A DNA stretch of 6,041 nt from the NCBI GenBank assembly GCA_017445435.1, contig JAFSUE010000061.1, forward strand, positions 1 through 6,041, written 5' to 3'. The notes under the pieces were generated by a model. The model did not search any database and was not told the origin of the DNA. It saw only the letters and a program-made list of their open reading frames with translations. Shown one piece after another: positions 1 to 5,459 of the stretch (position 1 is the first letter of the stretch; each line of letters starts with the position of its first letter). This DNA is from Selenomonadaceae bacterium. Lineage in GTDB: Bacteria; Bacillota; Negativicutes; Selenomonadales; Selenomonadaceae. The translations under genes and the position numbers were made by a program.

Positions 1-209
1 TCAACTGCAGGTGTCGCGCTAGCAACTTTAGCGTCCTGTTGAGCCTGTTTAGCGGCGTCAGAAATGTTGACCGCGTAGGCGTCACCAACATCAGCACTTG
101 ACACGTTCTGCCCAGATTTTGAATATGCTGCGTAAGCGGAATTTGCGCCAGCTACATTTGGCGTTGAGAACCTAAACTGCGCCGCGTTTTGCATTAAATT
201 AACGTCCAT
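1..209 (-). CDS. Unknown protein, N-terminal 69 codons only (runs off the window)
   Basis: An open frame starts at ATG (207-209) and stays open to the window edge, so only the N-terminus is visible. It begins MDVNLMQNAAQFRFSTPN and continues with a sequence rich in Ala, Ser, Asn and Gln, including DAYAVNISDAAKQAQQ. There is no cysteine, signal peptide or membrane segment in the visible part. The family is not recognised. The Ala/Ser/Asn-rich, cysteine-free, probably helical character is common among exported appendage or flagellum-associated proteins, but this is only a weak hint. No good Shine-Dalgarno lies before the ATG; a second in-frame ATG at codon 6 is a possible alternative start. The frame is also open for 17 codons upstream of the ATG, back to a TGA at about 261-263. 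The gene follows a leader of about 200 nt that may be structured. Codon use resembles the neighbouring genes, which supports it being real. Confidence 0.6.
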   Translation of the reverse strand, partial: MDVNLMQNAAQFRFSTPNVAGANSAYAAYSKSGQNVSSADVGDAYAVNISDAAKQAQQDAKVASATPAV

Positions 210-417
210 GTCTAAAACCGTTACTGAAAACTTATAAAAAGCTATAAAAACTTTTATGTTTCATTCCTGCTTCATCGCGTCCGCTTTCATCCTAACATAA
301 GTTAGCCACTAATCACGTTTGCTGTAACGCTCCACAGGCTTAAATTCCCCGCTAACGAACGGGTACATATTGCAAGTGTCTTTTTCGTGACGAACTTACA
401 ATTCAGCAACGTTTTGT
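210..417 (-). promoter_or_regulatory. Candidate structured 5' leader of the gene at 1-209
   Basis: This is the stretch between a TATAAT-like box and the downstream ATG. Read on the minus strand it contains several compact inverted repeats. AUUGUAAG (395-402) pairs with CUUGCAAU (369-376), 8 bp with one G-U, and encloses UUCG-UCA-CGAA (384-394). CCCGUU (358-363) pairs with AGCGGG (348-353). CUGUGG (332-337) pairs with UUACAG (322-327). CUAAC (301-305) pairs with GUUAG (292-296) around a UUAU loop. GUUAGC (351-356) could instead pair with GCUAAC (301-306), which excludes two of the other helices. No known riboswitch consensus was recognised. The pairings were found by eye without energy calculation. 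Confidence 0.35.
231..250. repeat. Two-copy 10-bp AT-rich direct repeat
   Basis: CTTATAAAAA is followed directly by GCTATAAAAA, 8 of 10 bases identical. It lies 22 bp upstream of the ATG of the partial gene, within its presumed leader. On the coding strand it reads as two TTTTTATA-type blocks, which could serve as a TATA-like promoter element or an unstructured ribosome standby site. It may also be chance in AT-rich sequence. Confidence 0.4.
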
Positions 418-423
418 CCTTTC

Positions 424-429
424 ATTATA
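424..429 (-). promoter_or_regulatory. TATAAT-like -10 box
   Basis: The minus strand carries a perfect TATAAT preceded by an A/T-rich tract. No good -35 hexamer sits at 16-18 bp: the nearest, TTGAAA, is only 13 bp upstream. If used, transcription would start near 416-418 and give a leader of about 208 nt before the ATG at 209, just ahead of the first candidate hairpin. The box match is exact, but the missing -35 keeps this tentative. Confidence 0.35.
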
Positions 430-677
430 TTCAGCAAAAAAATTTCAAGTCTGTCTGTTCAATTCGTAAACCGTCATTGCTTGGTTTTCACTCTTGTTTA
501 CGCTGGGACACGGTGGCAGTTCCCGTTCTCGTCAACTTAATTGACCGCAACGACATCTTATGAACTACTATTTGAAACACCGACCTTATAACCGACTAAT
601 AAGGATTTTATTTTTATCACCTTCTTTATTAAACTTTTTAACTTTCATTTGAATGTTGATAGCTTCTTAAAACTTTG
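430..677. other. Gene-free stretch with inverted repeats, no assigned function
   Basis: No frame of useful length is open on either strand. On the minus strand there are several short, coding-looking runs of about 20-28 codons in different frames, for example one ending MTVYELNRQT before a TGA at about 449-451. This could reflect decayed coding sequence or chance. Inverted repeats include CGTAAAC/GTTTACG (465-502) and GTCAA/TTGAC (531-545). ACCGAC occurs twice with a 12-bp period (579-584 and 591-596). No RNA family was recognised by eye; tmRNA and RNase P hallmarks are absent. Confidence 0.4.
465..502. repeat. Perfect 7-bp inverted repeat with 24-nt loop
   Basis: CGTAAAC (465-471) is the exact reverse complement of GTTTACG (496-502). 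It lies in the gene-free region, 35 bp upstream of the TATAAT-like box with respect to minus-strand transcription. It could be an RNA hairpin or a spaced operator. A repeat of this length and spacing can also arise by chance. Confidence 0.35.
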
Positions 678-708
678 AAAAAAAATTTTATCTTAGTGCC
701 GCCTAAAA
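678..708 (-). terminator. Candidate intrinsic terminator after the 150-residue gene
   Basis: On the minus strand UUUUAG (703-708) pairs with CUAAGA (691-696) across a GCGGCA loop, giving 6 bp with one G-U. An AT-rich spacer follows, then eight T residues (complement of 678-685). It starts 16 bp after the TAA at 725-727. The stem is short and AT-rich, and the U-tract begins 5 nt beyond the stem, so it is a modest candidate. Confidence 0.4.
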
Positions 709-724
709 ATTTTGACGACACATT

Positions 725-1177
725 TTAAGCCATAAGCAACTGCGCCAAACTCAAGCGCTGTTCTTCCTGCAAAGCCGTTTGACCGTCAGGCGTTGGCGGT
801 GCGGAATAATCAGGCGTAACGACCAAGTGCGGCTTTATTCTCAATTCGTCAGTCATTTGACCATCTTTGTACGTGACAATGCGTAAAGTTCCGTCTGGCA
901 TAATTCGCCTTAGCGTTTCAATCATGCTCATAGAATTGCCGTCACTTGACGTTGTCTCCTGTTGGTTAGAATAATTGTTAGCGGAATTATCCTGCGCGTT
1001 ATCCATTTCGGAATCAACTTCAGCAATTTTTTCAGCCAAAATTTTCGCGTAGTCAGATGATTCACCGACGACGTTTCCAGCGGCAATGTTATTCAGCGCG
1101 TTGGAATCAGTGATAACCGTACTTTGCGCCATACTTGCAATTAAATCTGTCGTCGCGTTAATGTTCCAAACTCCCAT
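725..1177 (-). CDS. Hypothetical cysteine-free protein, 150 aa
   Basis: A complete small gene from ATG (1175-1177) to TAA (725-727). A GAAGG ribosome binding site lies at 1187-1191, 9 nt upstream. The family is not recognised. Residues 1-55 look helical and Ala/Asn/Ser-rich. Residues 56-84 form a Ser/Asn/Gln/Asp-rich probable linker. Residues 86-125 look like a compact beta-rich module containing MPDGTLRIVTYKDGQMTDE, followed by KPHLVVTPDYSAPPTPDG. The C-terminus is hydrophobic (LSLAQLLMA). There is no cysteine, signal peptide or membrane segment. It lies 126 bp after the PilN-like gene on the same strand and is followed by a candidate terminator, so it either ends that operon or is a separate unit. 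Gln/Asn-rich, cysteine-free make-up is shared with the partial gene at 1-209. Export by a dedicated system is possible but unproven. Confidence 0.75.
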   Translation of the reverse strand: MGVWNINATTDLIASMAQSTVITDSNALNNIAAGNVVGESSDYAKILAEKIAEVDSEMDNAQDNSANNYSNQQETTSSDGNSMSMIETLRRIMPDGTLRIVTYKDGQMTDELRIKPHLVVTPDYSAPPTPDGQTALQEEQRLSLAQLLMA

Positions 1178-1303
1178 AACTTTTAGCCTTCTTTCTACAA
1201 AATCTTAGAAAATCCTGCTTAACCGTTTATCGAAAATTTTTCTGTACCGCTTAATTTTTACTGCGCCAATCCTTAAATTTTTGCAGTGAAAAAATATTTT
1301 GAG

Positions 1304-2341
1304 TTAATCTTTCAGCGTCAAGTGAACAGTAAAAATTGTTTCGCCGTCGTTGGAAGAAAAATTGCCAAGTTTTACGTTGGGCGTGACGTTAGTTTTCAGG
1401 CGGCTAACGTAATTTTTAATTTCGTCAGGATTATCGGCAACCCCTTCAAGTTCAATGTCATTGTCGGAAAGATTTATTTTAGTCAAATAAGTTTTGCCGT
1501 CCGCAATTTTGCCGAGCTTGACTAGCGCATTAAAAGCTGGTACAGAGTTAGACTGCGCGGCGCAAAGTTCATTTAGACGTTTCATTTCAGAAATATTTTC
1601 GTCGATAAAATTTTTCAAGCGCAATTCGTCATCACGTTCAGCGATAACGGCGTTAATTTTTTCCAACTGCGCGGCGGCGTTGTAGTATTGGTAGGAAGTT
1701 ACGATAGAAATTCCTACAAGTGCGAAAAAAAATAGCGCCACGATAGCGGCAGAAATTTTTTTATAGTTCCACGTGTTTAAATGTTCGTGTAGGAAGTTGG
1801 GAGCTTTTTTAGTTTTGACAACTTCGGCGACGAAGTCAGCGTATTCAATCGGCTTGACTAAATTTATTTGAGTGGAAATTTCTTCTGGCTTAACGGTCAA
1901 CGCGCAAAGTGTCATAGAATTTTTATTCCACGCGGTGACGTATTCTTTAGCGGTTGACTTTGAAATTGCCTCCATCCAAATTTCGCCGTCAGATTTTATT
2001 GACGTGTACAAAGAATCTTCGCCGACTTGCGCTATTGCCCAACTTTTAACGGCGTCTTCAATTTCATCTTTCGGAATGCTTAAAAGTTGAGTTTGAAAAG
2101 TTACTGCCGCACCTTTGCGCAGACAAAATCCCATTTTGGAAGTTTTCCAGCCGCGTTGCGAACATATGACGGAAATTTTTTCAGCAAGCTGTTCAATTTC
2201 GGAAACATCATCTTCTATAGAAAAATTTACTTCAGCTGATTCAGTTTCGCCGTTAATGTGCCGTGACAAAGTAATTTTTTCTTCGTCGTAGTACACGCCG
2301 ATAACTTCGCTGTAATCTGCGCGGAAAAAATCTAAAATCAC
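1304..2341 (-). CDS. PilN-like type IV pilus assembly protein with PilM-like N-terminus, 345 aa
   Basis: The architecture resembles PilM/PilN (or GspL) inner-membrane platform proteins of type IV pilus and type II secretion machines. Residues 1-175 are cytoplasmic and recall a shortened PilM/GspL fold: SIPKDEIEDAVKSWA near 88-102, then a stretch ending ALTVKPEEIS (147-156) that resembles the PilM segment leading to its ...EP motif. Residues 196-216 form one membrane helix (AAIVALFFFALVGISIV), preceded by a basic NYKK. Residues 221-262 are a probable coiled coil. Residues 263-345 resemble the PilN periplasmic ferredoxin-like domain (YLTKINLSDNDIELEG, then a helix and a terminal strand). PilM and PilN are usually separate proteins, so this is a fused or GspL-like form lacking most of the actin-like ATPase. 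It starts at GTG (2339-2341) with GAGGGA 6-8 nt upstream, and lies 22 bp after the TPR gene, so cotranscription is likely. No other pil gene is in view. Confidence 0.65.
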   Translation of the reverse strand: MILDFFRADYSEVIGVYYDEEKITLSRHINGETESAEVNFSIEDDVSEIEQLAEKISVICSQRGWKTSKMGFCLRKGAAVTFQTQLLSIPKDEIEDAVKSWAIAQVGEDSLYTSIKSDGEIWMEAISKSTAKEYVTAWNKNSMTLCALTVKPEEISTQINLVKPIEYADFVAEVVKTKKAPNFLHEHLNTWNYKKISAAIVALFFFALVGISIVTSYQYYNAAAQLEKINAVIAERDDELRLKNFIDENISEMKRLNELCAAQSNSVPAFNALVKLGKIADGKTYLTKINLSDNDIELEGVADNPDEIKNYVSRLKTNVTPNVKLGNFSSNDGETIFTVHLTLKD

Positions 2342-2347
2342 GTTTTA

Positions 2348-2353
2348 TCCCTC
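2348..2353 (-). promoter_or_regulatory. Ribosome binding site supporting the GTG start of the PilN-like gene
   Basis: GAGGGA on the minus strand ends 6 nt before GTG at 2341 (8 nt counted from its GAGG core). It is the only purine-rich site near the frame opening and it sits in the 22-bp gap after the TPR stop codon, which supports GTG as the initiator. Confidence 0.6.
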
Positions 2354-2363
2354 AAATGCAAGT

Positions 2364-4043
2364 TCATCTAGTATAGCCCAATTCCCTAGCCTTTTGAATA
2401 TCGGCTTGAGCCCGTACACTATCGCCTAATTTTCCATAAGCACTTCCGCGATTATAGTACGCTTTGGCATATTTGGGCTTAAGTTGAATAGCCTTTGAAA
2501 AATCATCGACAGCTAAAGAAAATTTTCCTAAGTTATAATAAGAAATTCCGCGATTGTTGTACGCGTCTGCATAATTTGGCTCAAGTTTAATAGCCCTTGT
2601 GTAGTCGTCAATAGCTAGAGAATACTTTCCTAAACTATCATAAGCAACGCCGCGATTATGATATGCCAATGCGTAATTGGGATTTATCTGCAGAGCTTTT
2701 ATATAGTCGTCGATAGCTTGAACATAATTTCCTAAATTTTGATAAGCAAAGCCACGATTACAGTACGTTACTTCATCATTAGGATTAATTTTAATAGCTC
2801 TTGTGTAGTCATTAATAGCTTGAGAATAATTTCCTAAACTATCATAGACGAAACCGCGATTGTTGTACGCGCTCGCATGATTAGGATCGATTTGCAGGGC
2901 TTTATTATAGTCGTCGATAGCTTTAGCGTAATTTTCTAAATTCGTATAGATACATCCACGATTATAATACGCATCTGCATACTTAGGATTAATTTTAGTA
3001 GCTTTTGTGTAGTCGTCGATAGCTTTATCATAATTGCCTAAATTTTGATAAGAAAAGCCGCGATTGTTATACACTTCTGCATAATTAGGATTGATTTTAA
3101 TAGATTGGTTATAGTCATCGATAGCCAGCGCATATTGCCCAAAACTATCGTAAGCAATGCCGCGATTGTTGTATGCTTCTGCATAGTTAGGATTGAGTTG
3201 AATAGCCTTTGTGTAGTCATTGACTGCCAGCGCATCTTTCCCCAAATTTTTGTAGGTACGCCCGCGATTATAATACGCCTCTGCGTAATTTGGATTAAGT
3301 TGTAAAGCTTTATTGAAGTCCTCAATAGCAAAAGCATAATCGCCTGAATTATTGTAGGCAAGTCCACGTTTACTATATGCTACCGCACTATTGGGATTAA
3401 TCTGAATAACCTTTGTATAGTCATTGATAGCTTGAAAATATTTTTCTAAACTATCATAAGCAATGCCGCGTAAAATATAAGCGTCTGCATAATTAGGCTT
3501 AAGCTGAATAGCATGGTTATAATCTTTTATAGCTGCGTCATATTTTCCCAACTTTTCATTAGCAAGCCCGCGATTAAGATATACTGATTCAAGATTAGGA
3601 TTGATTTGCAGAGCTTTTGTATAGTCTTTAATAGCTTGCTCATATTTTCCTAAATCATAATAAGTTAGTCCGCGCGTATAGTAAGCGTCTAAATATTCTG
3701 GATCGATTTGAAGGGCGTTTGTATAGTCTTTAATGGCTTGGTCATATTTTTTTAATTCAGCGTAAATTTTTCCACGCGAATAGTAAGCGCTTGAATACTT
3801 AGGGTTGATTTGTAAAATTTTTGTGTAATCTTTAATGGCTTGATCATATTCACCTAAACTTTCATAAGCAGAGGCACGCAACAAATAAGCGAGTGTATCA
3901 TTGGGATTCGCTTTAATCTTAGCGGTGTAATTAGCAATATCTTCATTATCGTCAGCAAAGGCAACTGAACTTGTCATCATAAAAGAAATTACAAAGACAA
4001 TCGCCGTTGAAATGATGACGCGGCAAAAAATTTTTCTTAGCAT
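2364..4043 (-). CDS. Secreted tetratricopeptide repeat protein, 15 TPRs, 559 aa
   Basis: TPR proteins form helical superhelices that bind other proteins. Residues 1-30 are a Sec-type signal peptide: basic MLRK, a hydrophobic core, and AFA before a predicted cut after residue 30 (followed by DDNED). Residues 46-555 are fifteen consecutive units of exactly 34 residues with no insertions, consensus NPNYAxAYxNRGxAYxxLGxYxxAIxDYxKAIxI. The last unit has a short tail ending ELGYTR. The array fills essentially all of the mature protein, so no catalytic domain exists and a scaffold or adaptor role is inferred. The cysteine at residue 7 lies ahead of the hydrophobic core and is not a lipobox, so the product is probably periplasmic or released rather than a lipoprotein. 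The start is ATG with a perfect AGGAGGA 7 nt upstream. It is 33 bp after the CNNM gene and 22 bp before the PilN-like gene. Assignment as a PilF/PilW-type pilotin is possible from context but unsupported. Confidence 0.92.
   Translation of the reverse strand: MLRKIFCRVIISTAIVFVISFMMTSSVAFADDNEDIANYTAKIKANPNDTLAYLLRASAYESLGEYDQAIKDYTKILQINPKYSSAYYSRGKIYAELKKYDQAIKDYTNALQIDPEYLDAYYTRGLTYYDLGKYEQAIKDYTKALQINPNLESVYLNRGLANEKLGKYDAAIKDYNHAIQLKPNYADAYILRGIAYDSLEKYFQAINDYTKVIQINPNSAVAYSKRGLAYNNSGDYAFAIEDFNKALQLNPNYAEAYYNRGRTYKNLGKDALAVNDYTKAIQLNPNYAEAYNNRGIAYDSFGQYALAIDDYNQSIKINPNYAEVYNNRGFSYQNLGNYDKAIDDYTKATKINPKYADAYYNRGCIYTNLENYAKAIDDYNKALQIDPNHASAYNNRGFVYDSLGNYSQAINDYTRAIKINPNDEVTYCNRGFAYQNLGNYVQAIDDYIKALQINPNYALAYHNRGVAYDSLGKYSLAIDDYTRAIKLEPNYADAYNNRGISYYNLGKFSLAVDDFSKAIQLKPKYAKAYYNRGSAYGKLGDSVRAQADIQKARELGYTR
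2379..3908 (-). repeat. Fifteen tandem 102-bp units encoding the TPRs
   Basis: The 34-residue period is exactly 102 bp, repeated 15 times without indels. Units have diverged, but some short blocks remain almost identical between non-adjacent units. For example CTAAACTATCATAAGCAA occurs in the regions encoding units 5 and 13, and CCTAAATTTTGATAAG in units 9 and 12. Unit pair 10-11 resembles pair 12-13, and pair 8-9 resembles pair 11-12. This suggests past duplications of multi-unit blocks or gene conversion. Confidence 0.9.
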
Positions 4044-4050
4044 ACAAACT

Positions 4051-4057
4051 TCCTCCT
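4051..4057 (-). promoter_or_regulatory. Strong ribosome binding site of the TPR gene
   Basis: AGGAGGA on the minus strand lies 7 nt before the ATG at 4043, in the 33-bp gap after the CNNM stop codon. It is the strongest Shine-Dalgarno in the window and fixes the start of the TPR protein ahead of its signal peptide. Confidence 0.8.
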
Positions 4058-4076
4058 GTACGCAATTTGCAAAAAT

Positions 4077-5402
4077 TCATTCGTCAATATTTTTCTTAGC
4101 AAGGCGAATCAATACGCGAGTTATTCTCACGCCGTCGACTTCCTCAACGTAAAAAGTATTACCTTCAAATGATTCACTTTGACCGACTCTAGGTTCACCG
4201 CCTAATCTGTCAGACAGCCAGCCGCCTACCGTGTCAACGTCTTCGTCTTCAATGTCAATTCCAAATTCGTCGTCTAAATCTTCAAGGGAAAGCATTGCGT
4301 CAATCGATACAAGATTTTCCGCGCGTTCCTCAATTTCGGAGCGTTCGCCTTCATCAAATTCATCTTGAATATCGCCAACAATTTCTTCGATAATATCTTC
4401 AATCGTGACCATACCTGACGTTCCGCCGTATTCATCGACGACGATAGCCAGTTGTAGACGATTTTTCTGCATCATCTTTAAAAGTACGCTAACATTCATA
4501 CTTTCTGGTACGAAAAAAACTTTCCGCGCAAGTTTGTTCAAATCGGGATTGAACTGCTTGTTGAAGGAAAGTTTTTTAGTTATTAAATCCTTCACATGAA
4601 GAAAGCCGATAATATGATCTTTATCTTCCTTGCAAATTGGATAGCGTGTCATCTGTTCTTCACGAATCGTTTCCAAATTTTCATCTAAACTTTTGTTGAC
4701 GTAAAGGCAAACCATATCTGTACGCGGCACCATAATTTCACGCACGCTTAATTCTGTGAAGTCAAAAACGTTGTCGACAAAATCAACTTCCGTATCGTCA
4801 ACTAAACCTTGCTTGTGGCTTTCCTCCATTAAAAGGCGAATTTCTTCAGGATTATGTGCAACTTCGCCTTCGCCAGCCGCCGACAAGCCTAAATGATGAG
4901 ATACAAAACTTGCCGTAGCGTTCAACATTATCACGAAGGGATACATAATTTTCCAAAAGATTAGCATCGGCAACGCGATTGACAATAAAATTTTTTCAGA
5001 GTTTGCGATAGCCATAGACTTCGGCGTAAGTTCGCCTAAGATTATGTGAAAGGAAGTTATAAGCGTGAATGCCAGCGCAAATGAAATTGTATGACCGAGC
5101 GTAGCGCCGAATCCTAACTCTTGAGTTATGGGCAAAATTAATTCTGCTACGAAAGGTTCACCGACCCAGCCTAAACCGAGTGACGCTAAGGTTATGCCTA
5201 GTTGCGTGACGGAAAGTGCTTCATCTAATTCGTCAGTCAATTTTTTTGCGTATACGGCGCGTTTATTGCCCTCCTGAATTAAAGTTTCCAATCGTGACGG
5301 ACGCATTTTCACGCAACAAAATTCTGCCGCGACGAAAAAGCCGTTCATCGCTATTAAAAATGCTACTAGAAGAAATTGTAGCAACACGGGAACTAAGTCC
5401 AC
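4077..5402 (-). CDS. CNNM/HlyC-CorC family membrane transporter, 441 aa
   Basis: Members of this family act in divalent cation (Mg2+/Co2+) efflux or homeostasis; the older label is hemolysin-like protein. Residues 1-200 form the CNNM (DUF21) membrane domain. It opens with a hydrophobic helix and the family's conserved NGFFVAAE motif (20-27), followed by further hydrophobic helices near 103-121 and 138-160, with GELTPKS at 123-129. Residues 218-350 hold a paired CBS domain with MVPRTDMV (224-231) and DEYGGTSG (323-330) followed by TIEDIIEEIVGDI. CBS pairs in this family bind Mg-ATP. Residues 360-436 are the CorC_HlyC C-terminal domain (VGGWLSDRLGGEPRVGQ). Length is normal for the family and all three domains look intact. 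It starts at GTG (5400-5402) with GGAG 12 nt upstream, a rather long spacing. Cys29 and Cys30 replace the usual small or hydrophobic residues after AAEF. The ion specificity cannot be read from the sequence. Confidence 0.93.
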   Translation of the reverse strand: MDLVPVLLQFLLVAFLIAMNGFFVAAEFCCVKMRPSRLETLIQEGNKRAVYAKKLTDELDEALSVTQLGITLASLGLGWVGEPFVAELILPITQELGFGATLGHTISFALAFTLITSFHIILGELTPKSMAIANSEKILLSIALPMLIFWKIMYPFVIMLNATASFVSHHLGLSAAGEGEVAHNPEEIRLLMEESHKQGLVDDTEVDFVDNVFDFTELSVREIMVPRTDMVCLYVNKSLDENLETIREEQMTRYPICKEDKDHIIGFLHVKDLITKKLSFNKQFNPDLNKLARKVFFVPESMNVSVLLKMMQKNRLQLAIVVDEYGGTSGMVTIEDIIEEIVGDIQDEFDEGERSEIEERAENLVSIDAMLSLEDLDDEFGIDIEDEDVDTVGGWLSDRLGGEPRVGQSESFEGNTFYVEEVDGVRITRVLIRLAKKNIDE

Positions 5403-5414
5403 GAAAAATTTTCA

Positions 5415-5418
5415 CTCC
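5415..5418 (-). promoter_or_regulatory. Weak ribosome binding site before the GTG start of the CNNM gene
   Basis: GGAG on the minus strand is 12 nt from the GTG at 5402, longer than usual. It lies within ATGGAGTGA (5412-5420), a two-codon ATG-GAG-stop reading frame just ahead of the gene. The combination predicts modest translation, or start-site competition, but no better start fits the conserved N-terminus. Confidence 0.45.
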
Positions 5419-5422
5419 ATTC

Positions 5423-5442
5423 TAGCTTTTAGCTTTTAGCTT
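5423..5442. repeat. Three tandem TAGCTTT heptamers
   Basis: TAGCTTT occurs twice followed by a partial third copy (TAGCTT) and then GTAG, in the 57-bp gap between the heptosyltransferase stop and the CNNM start. On the coding strand it reads AGCTAAAAGCTAAAAGCTA, just upstream of the GGAG site. It does not form a hairpin terminator. It is a microsatellite-like array that could vary in copy number. Confidence 0.75.
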
Positions 5443-5459
5443 GTAGATTTTTATAATTT

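Noticed and set aside
340..400. Cyclic-di-GMP-I (GEMM) riboswitch
   Set aside because: A GUCACG start and UAGCGGGG recall parts of the class, but the defining GCAAACC and GACGCAAAGCC elements are absent.
240..600. tmRNA or RNase P RNA in the gene-free region
   Set aside because: The length would fit, but there is no tmRNA tag reading frame or CCA-proximal T-arm, and no GAGGAAAGUCC-type RNase P core on either strand.
1260..1287. Terminator after the PilN-like gene from the ACTGC/GCAGT inverted repeat
   Set aside because: The stem is only 5 bp with an 18-nt loop, and on the minus strand it is followed by A residues rather than a T-tract.
1286..1525. Plus-strand frames at 1286-1525, 1494-1685, 1872-2090, 4405-4599, 5216-5425 and 5487-5690
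   Set aside because: Each lies antisense within, or almost wholly within, a well-supported minus-strand gene, lacks a recognisable domain and has no convincing ribosome binding site.
3038..3367. Open frame of 109 residues on the minus strand and an 86-residue frame on the plus strand inside the TPR gene
   Set aside because: The 102-bp repeat period is a multiple of three, so an open alternative frame in one unit tends to be open in its neighbours. The translations show no independent domain and the TPR frame is clearly the real one.
2379..3908. CRISPR-like repetitive array
   Set aside because: The repeats are contiguous 102-bp coding units that translate to TPRs, with no alternation of identical short repeats and unique spacers.
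4000..4043. TPR protein as a lipoprotein because of a cysteine near the N-terminus
   Set aside because: Cys7 lies before the hydrophobic core, while a lipobox cysteine should follow it. A normal signal peptidase I site (AFA) is present at residues 28-30.
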